Assembly (NCBI GenBank): GCA_001773855.1
Contig: MEXZ01000121.1
Coordinates: 30,898-37,689 of the forward strand
Source: Candidatus Aminicenantes bacterium RBG_13_64_14
GTDB lineage: Bacteria; Acidobacteriota; Aminicenantia; Aminicenantales; Saccharicenantaceae
Reading direction: 5' to 3'
DNA length: 6,792 nucleotides
The notes under the pieces were generated by a model that saw only the letters and a list, made by a program, of their open reading frames with translations, made no database searches and had not been told where the DNA came from. Below, piece by piece: positions 1 to 5,968 of this stretch. The translations under genes and the position numbers were made by a program. How positions within the stretch are numbered: the stretch's first letter is position 1; each line of letters opens with the position of its first letter.

Positions 1-167
1 AATTCCTTGATCCGGGCCGAAGCGTCCTTGATCGCGTAGGCCGCGGCGAGATCATTCAATTCCGGCGGCGGGCCCTGCCGGCCCTGGGCGAGGACCCGGC
101 TCGGAACAATCAATCCCAGGACTATAATAAAGATGAGAGCCGCTTGAAATCGTATTTTCAAATTCAT
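1..167 (-). CDS. Exported protein of unknown function, N-terminal part only
   Basis: Only the first 55 codons are inside the window; the gene runs off the left edge. The N-terminus is a clear Sec-type signal peptide: Lys4 and Arg6, then a hydrophobic stretch at about residues 9-21 (ALIFIIVLGLIV), then a probable signal peptidase I site after VLA (residue 27). No cysteine follows, so it is not a lipoprotein. The mature start is Pro- and Gly-rich (GRQGPPPELNDLAAAYAIKD) and then becomes helical in character. The visible part does not identify a family. The ATG is supported by GGAGG five bases upstream and by a TATAAT box at 190-195. It lies 63 bases after amrS on the same strand, and its own candidate promoter suggests that it can be transcribed separately. 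Seen: signal peptide, RBS and start. Unknown: function. Confidence 0.8.
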   Translation of the reverse strand, partial: MNLKIRFQAALIFIIVLGLIVPSRVLAQGRQGPPPELNDLAAAYAIKDASARIKE

Positions 168-184
168 GGGGACCTCCTCGAAAA

Positions 185-211
185 GGATTATTATACAGGA
201 ATCCTATAGGA
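185..211. repeat. Inverted repeats around the -10 box: GGATT/AATCC and palindrome TCCTATAGGA
   Basis: GGATT at 185-189 and AATCC at 200-204 form an inverted repeat that encloses the TATAAT box. The perfect 10-base palindrome TCCTATAGGA at 202-211 overlaps it in the spacer between the putative -10 and -35. Dyads in this position are typical of repressor operators. They are short enough to arise by chance, and no regulator is identified. Confidence 0.3.
190..195 (-). promoter_or_regulatory. Candidate -10 box (TATAAT) for the exported-protein gene
   Basis: A perfect TATAAT is read on the minus strand 22 bases before the start codon of the exported protein. This would give a leader of roughly 15 bases that still contains the GGAGG ribosome site. 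The hexamer 17 bases upstream (213-218, CTTCTT) is a poor -35 match, so the promoter may be weak, activator-dependent or a chance AT-rich match. It sits in the 63-base gap after amrS, where the local AT content rises sharply. Confidence 0.4.
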
Positions 212-230
212 AAAGAAGACGAGATAAGAG

Positions 231-1244
231 TCAGCTGAACCGGCCGGCGAGCGCGGTGCCGCAGGACGGGCAGCGCGAATCCCGGAGGGTGGTCCCGCCG
301 ACCGAGAAACCCCGGCGGCGGATGAGGGCGAGGCCGCAAGTCCGGCAGAGCGTGTCTTCCGACTCGCCGGGAACGTTGCCGATGTAGATATATCGCAGGC
401 CTTCGCGCCGGCCCGTTTCGGCGGCGGCCCGGAGGGCGGCGACGGGCGTCGGTGGCGCTTGGGTATATTGGTAATCCGGGTGGAAACGGCTGAGATGCCA
501 GGGGATGTCGGGGTCCACCGAGGCGATGAAGCGGGCGATCCCGGTGATCTCCTCCGCCCCGTCGTTGAGGCCGGGGACGACGAGGCTCGTGACCTCGACC
601 CAGATGCCGAGCCGGCGCATCAGGCGGATGGTTTCGAGGACGGGTTCGAGCCGGCCCCCGCAGACCGTTCTGTAGGTTTCGTCTTTGAACGCCTTGAGGT
701 CGACGTTGGCGGCGTCGAGATAGGGCCGGATAGTCTCCAGGGCCTCGGCCGTCATGTAGCCGTTGGTGACGAAATTATTGAGAAGGCCCGCCTCTTTGGC
801 GAGCCTGGCCGTATCGTAAGCGTACTCGAAGAAAATCGTCGGCTCGGTGTAGGTATAAGAAATGCTCCGGCAGCCCTGGTCGAGGGCGGCCCGGACGATG
901 TCCTCGGGGGCGAACGGCTCGCCCGCGATCCCGCCGCCCTTCCGCCGGGACGCTTGAGAGATCTGCCAGTTCTGACAGAAGCCGCAGCGGAAGTTGCAGC
1001 CCGCCGTAGCGACGGACAGGGCTTTGGAGCCGGGGAAAAAATGATAAAGCGGCTTCTTTTCGATGGGGTCGACGTGCGCGGCGACGACCTCGCCGTAGAC
1101 GAGCGTCCGGAGACTCCCGTCACGGTTTTCGCGGACGGCGCAGATCCCCTGCTTGCCGGGCGCGATGACGCAGCGATGGGCGCAGAGCCGGCATTGGACC
1201 TTCCCGCCCTCGAGCGGTTCCCAGAGCATGGCCTCGCGGATCAT
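231..1244 (-). CDS. amrS: AmmeMemoRadiSam-system radical SAM enzyme (AmrS)
   Basis: A 337-residue radical SAM protein. The 4Fe-4S/SAM motif CNFRCGFC has cysteines C83, C87 and C90, followed by the conserved QNWQIS. A four-cysteine N-terminal region (C18, C21, C25, C35; CRLCAHRCVIAPGKQGIC) and the run VDPIEKKPLYHFFPGS at about 58-72 are hallmarks of AmrS and set it apart from pyruvate formate-lyase activases. YTYTEPT (130-136) is a core barrel segment. The C-terminus holds two CxxC pairs (C300/C303, C325/C328), probably a rubredoxin-like metal knuckle. The family is usually linked to Memo (AmrB) and AMMECR1 (AmrA) proteins; neither is in this window. As far as I know, its reaction and substrate are not firmly established. 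An upstream in-frame start would add 23 residues, but the ATG at 1244 fits family N-termini and overlaps the nth stop in ATGA, so translation is probably coupled to nth. Confidence 0.9.
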   Translation of the reverse strand: MIREAMLWEPLEGGKVQCRLCAHRCVIAPGKQGICAVRENRDGSLRTLVYGEVVAAHVDPIEKKPLYHFFPGSKALSVATAGCNFRCGFCQNWQISQASRRKGGGIAGEPFAPEDIVRAALDQGCRSISYTYTEPTIFFEYAYDTARLAKEAGLLNNFVTNGYMTAEALETIRPYLDAANVDLKAFKDETYRTVCGGRLEPVLETIRLMRRLGIWVEVTSLVVPGLNDGAEEITGIARFIASVDPDIPWHLSRFHPDYQYTQAPPTPVAALRAAAETGRREGLRYIYIGNVPGESEDTLCRTCGLALIRRRGFSVGGTTLRDSRCPSCGTALAGRFS

Positions 1245-1900
1245 TTCGGTTTTCCGCCTGAAATAAGGGCCGCGGCCGAAGGGCAGAGCCGCCGCAGGAA
1301 GCAGTCCGGACACTTCGGCTTGCGCGCCGGACAGAGGGCCCGGCCGTGTTCGACGAGCAGGAAGTTGAAATCCAGCCAGTCGTCCTTGGGGACCAATTTC
1401 AGGAGGTCGCGCTCGACTTTGACCGGGTCCTCGTGCCGGCTCAGCCCGAGGCGCCGGGAGAGGCGCCCGGCGTGGGTATCGACGGCGATCCCCTCGGCTT
1501 TGCCGTAGCCAGCGGCCAAGACGATGTTGGCCGTCTTGCGGGCCACCCCGGGCAGCGTGACGAGCGCCTCCATGGAATCCGGGACGGCGCCGCCGTATGT
1601 CTCGACGATCCGGCGGGCCGCGCCGATGATATTCTTGGCCTTGTTCCGGAAAAAACCGGCCGAGCGGATCTCCTGCTCGAGCTCAGTCCGGTCGGCTCCG
1701 GCGAAGGCGGCCGCCGTCGGGTATTTCCGGAAGAGCCCCGGCGTGATCCGGTTGACCCGCTCGTCCGTGCACTGGGCGGCCAGGATCGTGGCAATGAGGA
1801 TCTGGAGCGGGTTGCGAAATTCGAGGGCGGTCCGGGCTTGCGGATAGTGCTCCCGGAGGAGCTCGATGATCCGACCGATGCGCCGGGGCGCCGGCTCCAT
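1241..1900 (-). CDS. nth: Endonuclease III, DNA glycosylase/AP lyase with a 4Fe-4S cluster
   Basis: A 219-residue protein, close to the usual length of about 210. It excises oxidised pyrimidines and cleaves the resulting abasic site in base excision repair. The helix-hairpin-helix motif LPGVARKTANIV carries the catalytic Lys at residue 122 (E. coli K120), and the catalytic Asp is D141 in VDTHAGR (E. coli D138). The C-terminal cluster motif C-x6-C-x2-C-x5-C is intact at C190, C197, C200 and C206. The N-terminal ALEFRNPLQILIATILAAQCTDERVN matches the family core. A longer reading frame opens upstream, but the ATG at 1900 has a strong GGGAGAGG ribosome site and gives a normal N-terminus. It lies 22 bases after the ferritin-like gene, and its TGA overlaps the amrS ATG. 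One of three clear 4Fe-4S client enzymes in the cluster. Confidence 0.96.
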   Translation of the reverse strand: MEPAPRRIGRIIELLREHYPQARTALEFRNPLQILIATILAAQCTDERVNRITPGLFRKYPTAAAFAGADRTELEQEIRSAGFFRNKAKNIIGAARRIVETYGGAVPDSMEALVTLPGVARKTANIVLAAGYGKAEGIAVDTHAGRLSRRLGLSRHEDPVKVERDLLKLVPKDDWLDFNFLLVEHGRALCPARKPKCPDCFLRRLCPSAAALISGGKPK

Positions 1901-1922
1901 GACCTCTCCCCGCCTCCCCGCG

Positions 1923-2432
1923 TCAGGGCCCGACGTGGAAGAGGTCTTCGCCAAGATGGAAGTCATCGACGCTGTAATAGTCGGGGAACTTCAGGAGGAG
2001 TTCGAGTTCCGACTTGATCATGGCCTGGTGGCTCCTCTCGACGCGGCCGAGGTAGGCCAGGATCTTCCGGCTCGCCTCGTCCTCCGCCCTCCCGCCGGCC
2101 TCGTTGTAAAATGCCTCGGCCGCCTCCTCGGCTTTAAGGGCCGCCTCGAAGAGGGCCGGGACCGTGGGCTCGGTGCCGAGCGAAACCGCGATCGGGGGCA
2201 TCAGCGACGACTTGGGCACGTCCTTGGGCTTTTCCGGATATTTCTGCCCGAGGAGACGCTCGAGGATCTTCTTGTGGTGCTCCTCCTCCATGGCCAGGAA
2301 CTTGATTTTCTGGACGAGGATGACGTTCTTCACCCGCTCCTGGAGCCGCGCGTAGAAAGCGGCGGCGTCGACTTCGGACCGAATGGCCACGCCCAGGACC
2401 TGCCAGGCCGCCAGTTTCTTATCGATGGCCAT
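1923..2432 (-). CDS. Ferritin-like di-iron protein of the rubrerythrin family, no rubredoxin domain
   Basis: A 169-residue, mostly helical protein with the four-helix di-iron pattern duplicated in two halves. The ligands that can be proposed are E20 (IRSEVDAAAFY), ExxH at E50/H53 (LAMEEEHHKKIL), Glu at 102 or 103 (LKAEEAAEAFYNEAG) and ExxH at E132/H135 (RVERSHQAM). Proteins of this type usually act in iron handling or peroxide reduction in the cytoplasm of anaerobes. Unlike its neighbour at 2456-2959, it has no CxxC rubredoxin tail, so electrons would need to come from elsewhere, possibly that neighbour. The C-terminal tail (DYYSVDDFHLGEDLF) is acidic and aromatic. An in-frame extension upstream overlaps the rubrerythrin gene; the ATG at 2432 is preferred because GGGAGG lies seven bases upstream and it gives a normal N-terminus. 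The exact substrate is unknown. Confidence 0.88.
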   Translation of the reverse strand: MAIDKKLAAWQVLGVAIRSEVDAAAFYARLQERVKNVILVQKIKFLAMEEEHHKKILERLLGQKYPEKPKDVPKSSLMPPIAVSLGTEPTVPALFEAALKAEEAAEAFYNEAGGRAEDEASRKILAYLGRVERSHQAMIKSELELLLKFPDYYSVDDFHLGEDLFHVGP

Positions 2433-2455
2433 CTGAACCTCCCTGAAATTCTTTT

Positions 2456-2959
2456 TCAGAACGTGACGAATTTGTCTTTCGGAGTACCGCAGACGGGGCA
2501 CTTGTCCGGCGCGTCGCCTTCCATAGTGAAGCCGCAGACGGAGCAAACATGGACGGGCTTGAAGTCGATGTCCCGGCCCGCCTCCGCGGCCGCGCGAGCG
2601 CCCCGGTAGATGCCGGCATGGACTTTTTCGGCGGCTAACGCCCAGTTGAAGAACATCTCGGCCGTCTTCTCGCCCTGGGCCTGGGCCACGACGAGGTAGG
2701 CCGGGTACATCTCTTCGATCTCGAAGTTCTCTCCCCCGACGGCCGCGTCGAGGTTGCCCTTGGTGGAGCCGATGCCGCCAAGCGTCTTGAGATGGTTCGT
2801 GGCATGGATCTGCTCGGCGTAGGCGTTGGCCTTGAAGGCGCGGGCGACGTTGGGCAGCTTCTCGGCGGCGGCCTTGTCGGCGAAGGCCAGGTACTTGATA
2901 TGGGCCTGGCTCTCACCGGCGAGGGCGGCCTTGACGTTTTCTTCGGTCATCTTCTTCAT
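2456..2959 (-). CDS. rbr: Rubrerythrin (di-iron peroxidase with C-terminal rubredoxin domain)
   Basis: A 167-residue protein with a ferritin-like domain (about 1-132) and a rubredoxin-like Fe(Cys)4 domain (about 136-167). Di-iron ligands can be placed at E16 (LAGESQAHIKY), E49/H52 (AEQIH), a Glu in the 79-83 stretch and E111/H114 (AEKVH). The rubredoxin cysteines are C139/C142 (CSVCG) and C154/C157 (CPVCG). Rubrerythrins reduce hydrogen peroxide to water in anaerobes, with electrons passing through the rubredoxin site. The start at 2959 has AAGGAG eight bases upstream; a second Met at codon 4 is spaced less well. The ribosome site lies in the 13-base gap after nadA. Its place among 4Fe-4S enzyme genes suggests protection of oxygen-labile clusters, which is inference. 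Confidence 0.95.
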   Translation of the reverse strand: MKKMTEENVKAALAGESQAHIKYLAFADKAAAEKLPNVARAFKANAYAEQIHATNHLKTLGGIGSTKGNLDAAVGGENFEIEEMYPAYLVVAQAQGEKTAEMFFNWALAAEKVHAGIYRGARAAAEAGRDIDFKPVHVCSVCGFTMEGDAPDKCPVCGTPKDKFVTF

Positions 2960-2972
2960 CGAGGTATCTCCT

Positions 2973-3893
2973 TTAGGGAATTTGTAGCATGGCTTGGATG
3001 GCCCCTCGGGCCCGGTCGGCGATCTCCGGGGGGACGACGATACGCGTGGTATCCGTTTCGAGCGCCCGCAGGACCTTGGCGAGCGTTGTCATTTTCATGT
3101 GGACGCAGAGCGCCGCGTCCCGCCCGGGAAAGAATTTCACCGCCGGGTTCTCCCGGCCGAGCCGGTAGAGGATGCCCTTCTCGGTGCCGACGATGACCTC
3201 CCGCCGGGACGTCGCCCTCGCCTCGAGGACCATCTTTCCCGTTGACAGGACCTTGTCGGCGAGGTCGATGACGTCCAGGGGGCACTCGGGGTGGACCCAG
3301 ACCTCGGCGTCCGGATGGAGGGCCTTCGCCGCGAGGATGTCCCCGGGGGTGAACTTGTGGTGGACGTGGCAGTAACCGTCCCAGGCGATGAGCTTTTTTC
3401 CCGTCTCCCGGGCGACCCACGCGGCCAGGTTCTTGTCGGGGACGAAGAGGGCTTCGTCGACGCCCAGGGAGTTGACGACATTGACCGCGTTCGAGGACGT
3501 GCAGCAGATATCGCTTTCGGCCTTGACCTCGGCGCTCGTGTTGACGTAACAGACGACCTTGAGCCCGGCGTAACGCTCTTTCCAGGCGCGGAGCTCGCGG
3601 GCGTTGATCATATCGGCCATCGGACAGCCGGCGGCGGCCTCGGGAAGGAGCACCGTCTTCGACGGCGAGAGGACGGCGGCCGTCTCGGCCATGAAGTGGA
3701 CGCCGCAGAAGACGATGACTTCGGCTTCGAGAACGGCGGCCTTCCGGCTGAGCTCGAGGGAGTCTCCGACGAAGTCGGCGGCGTCTTGGACTTCGGGGAG
3801 CTGGTAGTTGTGGGCCAGGATGACGGCGTTTCTCCTCCGCTTGAGCTCGGCGATCCTCTCGAGAGTGTTCAGTTCGTTCACGGGTTTTCCCAC
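2973..3893 (-). CDS. nadA: Quinolinate synthase (4Fe-4S)
   Basis: A 306-residue protein that condenses iminoaspartate with dihydroxyacetone phosphate to give quinolinate in de novo NAD synthesis. The length matches the short NadA form of Thermotoga and Pyrococcus rather than the longer E. coli form. By alignment from memory, the cluster cysteines are C90 (AGCPMADM), C175 (GYCHVHHKF) and C263 (ALCVHMKM). Active-site residues present include H28 and Y30 (LAHNYQ), Y116 (CYVNTSAE), H201 and E203 (VHPECP). Both candidate starts are GTG. The one at 3893 gives the longest frame; the one at 3881 has a better spaced purine-rich site upstream (GGGAA) and would remove four residues. NadB and NadC are not in the window. 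It follows iscU by 22 bases, and its cluster is known to be oxygen-sensitive, which fits an Fe-S operon. Confidence 0.95.
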   Translation of the reverse strand: MGKPVNELNTLERIAELKRRRNAVILAHNYQLPEVQDAADFVGDSLELSRKAAVLEAEVIVFCGVHFMAETAAVLSPSKTVLLPEAAAGCPMADMINARELRAWKERYAGLKVVCYVNTSAEVKAESDICCTSSNAVNVVNSLGVDEALFVPDKNLAAWVARETGKKLIAWDGYCHVHHKFTPGDILAAKALHPDAEVWVHPECPLDVIDLADKVLSTGKMVLEARATSRREVIVGTEKGILYRLGRENPAVKFFPGRDAALCVHMKMTTLAKVLRALETDTTRIVVPPEIADRARGAIQAMLQIP

Positions 3894-3915
3894 TTCCCGG
3901 CAGCCGTCTCGGGAC

Positions 3916-4488
3916 CTAGCCCTTCATCGGTTTTCCGCAATGAAGGCACTTCGTGTCGCCCTTCTTCGTGATCCCGCCGCAGGAGGGGCATTCCTCGAAC
4001 TCGACACGGCAGGCCCGGCAGAAGGTCTTGTCCTCCTCCTCGAGGGAGGAGTCGCAGTAAGGGCAAGCGCCGCCTTCGTGTTCGTGGGCGTCGGCGGGTA
4101 CGCCTACGCGGGGCGCGCGGCCCTCCCGTTTATCCTGGAAATTTTTGATGGCTTCGTGAAGGGCGTCGGCGCCGAGGTTCGAGCAGTGCATCTTATTTTT
4201 GGGCAGCCCGCCGAGCTCCTCGGCCACGAGGTCGTTGGTGATGGCCATCGCCTCGCTGAGCGTCTTGCCCTTGGCCATCTCGCTGACCATGCTGGAAACG
4301 GCGATGGCGGCGCCGCAGCCGAAGGTCTGGAACTTGACGTCCTCCAGCCGGTCATCCTTGACCTTGATGTAGAACGTCATCATATCGCCGCACACGGGAT
4401 TGCCGACCTGACCGACGCCGTCGGCCTCGGGAAGGACGCCCACGTTGCGGGGGTTGGCGAAATGGTCCATGACTTTGTCGCTGTACAT
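3916..4488 (-). CDS. iscU: IscU/NifU-type Fe-S scaffold with C-terminal tandem zinc ribbon
   Basis: A 190-residue protein. Residues 1 to about 120 are a complete IscU domain: MYSDKVMDHFANPRNVG, the first ligand C33 with D35 (CGD), C58 (FGCGAAIA) and H101-C102 (KMHCSNL), all the residues needed to hold a 2Fe-2S cluster. The HscA-binding LPPVK of E. coli IscU is LPKNK here, so dependence on an HscA-type chaperone is doubtful. A linker rich in His, Glu and Gly (HEHEGG) leads to about 50 extra residues with four CxxC knuckles: C142/C145, C157/C160, C167/C170 and C181/C184. This is the layout of two zinc ribbons or an iron-binding equivalent. Ordinary IscU is about 125-150 residues and lacks this tail. 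The start codon overlaps the iscS stop (TAATG), so the two proteins are probably made together. The tail could recruit a client, bind metal or bind nucleic acid; its role is unknown. Confidence 0.93.
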   Translation of the reverse strand: MYSDKVMDHFANPRNVGVLPEADGVGQVGNPVCGDMMTFYIKVKDDRLEDVKFQTFGCGAAIAVSSMVSEMAKGKTLSEAMAITNDLVAEELGGLPKNKMHCSNLGADALHEAIKNFQDKREGRAPRVGVPADAHEHEGGACPYCDSSLEEEDKTFCRACRVEFEECPSCGGITKKGDTKCLHCGKPMKG

Positions 4489-5669
4489 TATGACCCTCTC
4501 TCTTTCAGGTACTGGGTGTAGAGCGGAGACATGCCTCGGAGCCGCTCGATCGCCGGAGGAAAGACGTCCAGCAGATAATCCACGTCTTCGGCGGAAGTCC
4601 CTTGGATCAGGCTGAAGACGAGGGAGCCTTGGGCCGTGGCGTGGTCGAGCCCCATGGCCAGGAGGACGTGGGAGGCCTTCAGGGCCTTGGACGTGCAGGC
4701 GGAACCGCTCGATACGGCGACGCCCTTCATGTCCAGGCTCAGGAGCATGGCCTCGCCCTCCACGAACTCGATGCAGAAGCTGGCATGGTGGGGAAGGCGC
4801 TCCGTCCGGGATCCCGTCACGATCACGTGCCCTACGCGACCGGGGAGCTCTTCGAGGAGGCGGTCCCTCAAGGGAACGAGCGCTGCGATCCTCGCTTCCA
4901 TCTCCTCCCGGGCCAGCCGGGCGGCGCGGCCCATCCCGACGATGCCGGCGACATTCTCCGTCCCGCCCCGGCGTCCGCCTTCCTGGATGCCGCCGTCGAT
5001 GAGCGGCAGGATGCGCGCACCCTTGCGGACGAAAAGCGCCGCCGAGCCCTTGGGGCCGTAGAACTGGTCGCCTGCCAGGCTCATGGCATCCACGCCGAGC
5101 GCCTTGACGTCCAGCGGGATGCTGCCGGCCGCTGCCACGGCGTCGGTGTGGACGAGGACACCACGCGAGCGGCAGACGGCCGCGACCGCCGCGACCGGTT
5201 GGACCGTCCCGACCTCGCTGTTGGCTGTCATGACGGAGACAAGGACCGTCTCCTTTGTTAGGGCCTTCTCGACGTCGGCCGGATCGACCCTGCCGAAGCG
5301 GTCGACGGGGACGAGCGTCGCCGTGAAGCCCTGTCTTTCCAGGGCCTTGACGGAATTGAGGACCGAGGAGTGCTCGATGGCCGAGATGACGACGTGCCGG
5401 CCGCGGGCCTGCTGGCCGAGAGCCAGTCCCTTTACGGCGAAATTATTGGCCTCGGTCCCGCTCGAAGCGAAATATATTTCGGAGCTTTGAGCGCCGACGA
5501 GCCCGGCGACTTCTTCGCGGGCCGCTTCGACAGAGTCAAGGGCCTGGCGGCCCTCGGCATGCAGACTCTGCGGGTTCCCGGTGACGTCCCCGAGGCAGAG
5601 CCGCATGGCCTCTAAAACCTCAGGATGCAGAGGAGTGGCCGCGATGTGATCGAGATACACTCTTTTCAT
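4488..5669 (-). CDS. iscS: IscS/NifS-family cysteine desulfurase homologue lacking the PLP lysine
   Basis: A 393-residue fold-type I aminotransferase-like protein that aligns end to end with IscS. The sulfur-accepting loop is intact (SSGSACTSK, C325), as are residues matching E. coli T76 (T72), H104 (H100) and D180 (D176), and the C-terminal segment near the IscU-binding end (RGMSPLYTQYLKERG). The cofactor site is not. The usual SGHK-x-YGPKG is AGDQFYGPKG, so K206 is Q202, H205 is D201 and S203 is A199. The usual DATQ is DAVA (Q183 to A179) and VNNE is ANSE (N155 to S151). The substrate-binding RFSLGR is VFSLIQ (R356 to Q356). I checked the two key segments directly in the DNA; the frame is open and well conserved, so this is not a frameshift. 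Normal desulfurase activity is doubtful. It may act as a persulfide or cluster partner for IscU. The start has GGGAGAGG upstream. Confidence 0.93.
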   Translation of the reverse strand: MKRVYLDHIAATPLHPEVLEAMRLCLGDVTGNPQSLHAEGRQALDSVEAAREEVAGLVGAQSSEIYFASSGTEANNFAVKGLALGQQARGRHVVISAIEHSSVLNSVKALERQGFTATLVPVDRFGRVDPADVEKALTKETVLVSVMTANSEVGTVQPVAAVAAVCRSRGVLVHTDAVAAAGSIPLDVKALGVDAMSLAGDQFYGPKGSAALFVRKGARILPLIDGGIQEGGRRGGTENVAGIVGMGRAARLAREEMEARIAALVPLRDRLLEELPGRVGHVIVTGSRTERLPHHASFCIEFVEGEAMLLSLDMKGVAVSSGSACTSKALKASHVLLAMGLDHATAQGSLVFSLIQGTSAEDVDYLLDVFPPAIERLRGMSPLYTQYLKERGS

Positions 5670-5680
5670 GACCTCTCCCT

Positions 5681-5726
5681 GCGCGGCCGAAATCCCCGCC
5701 GGCGGCGGAACCCCTCCGCCCCGCGC
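5681..5726 (-). promoter_or_regulatory. Possible nested hairpin between nfu and the iscS-like gene
   Basis: The 67-base gap between nfu and iscS holds GGCGGA (5704-5709) and TCCGCC (5715-5720), a perfect six-base stem with a five-base loop. It sits inside GCGCGG (5681-5686) and CCGCGC (5721-5726), which can also pair. No U-tract follows, so it is not an intrinsic terminator. It could stabilise or process the message or tune iscS translation, because the outer arm ends about 11 bases before the start codon, next to the ribosome site. GC-rich sequence makes chance pairing fairly likely. Confidence 0.3.
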
Positions 5727-5736
5727 GAATAACGGC

Positions 5737-5958
5737 TCAGACCGCCTCGACCGACGTGACTTCGGGAACCTCTTTCTTCAGGATCCGCTCGATCCCCATT
5801 TTCAGGGTGAGCTGGGACATCGGGCAGCCGCCGCAGGCCCCTTTGAGCCGGACACGGACGACACCGTCCGCACCGACGTCCACGAGTTCCACGTCGCCGC
5901 CGTCCGCTTGGAGGGCGGGGCGGATCTTGGTCAAAGCAAGTTCGATTCTTTCTTTCAT
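5737..5958 (-). CDS. nfu: Nfu-type (NifU C-terminal domain) Fe-S carrier protein
   Basis: A 73-residue protein made of a single Nfu domain. The family core is plain: IRPALQADGGDVELVDV at about 12-28 and the cluster-binding CxxC at C42/C45 in GACGGCPMSQLTLK. Nfu proteins bind a 4Fe-4S cluster at the interface of a dimer and pass it to apo-enzymes. The IscU-type domain found in NifU is not fused to it; it is encoded separately two genes downstream. The start at 5958 has GGGAG six bases upstream. It is the first gene of the tight Fe-S cluster, 82 bases after the DUF438/PAS gene and 67 bases before the iscS-like gene. A candidate promoter precedes it. Likely clients encoded in the same cluster are NadA, Nth and AmrS, which is inference from position. 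Confidence 0.93.
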   Translation of the reverse strand: MKERIELALTKIRPALQADGGDVELVDVGADGVVRVRLKGACGGCPMSQLTLKMGIERILKKEVPEVTSVEAV

Positions 5959-5968
5959 CGAGAACTCC

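Noticed and set aside
459..1508. Long plus-strand reading frame of 349 codons
   Set aside because: It lies wholly opposite amrS and nth, has the Arg/Gly/Asp/Val-rich composition of a GC-driven antisense shadow and shows no recognisable motif.
1866..2609. Plus-strand reading frame of 247 codons, and similar ones at 3291-3971, 3808-4521, 4602-5261 and 5756-6613
   Set aside because: All lie opposite well-identified minus-strand genes with conserved motifs and lack family features and convincing ribosome sites.
4488..5669. Frameshift or pseudogene as the explanation of the missing PLP lysine
   Set aside because: Flanking sequence stays in family register before and after the site (YGPKG, GGTENVAGIVG, SSGSACTSK), the gene is full length and the changes are scattered point substitutions at active-site positions.
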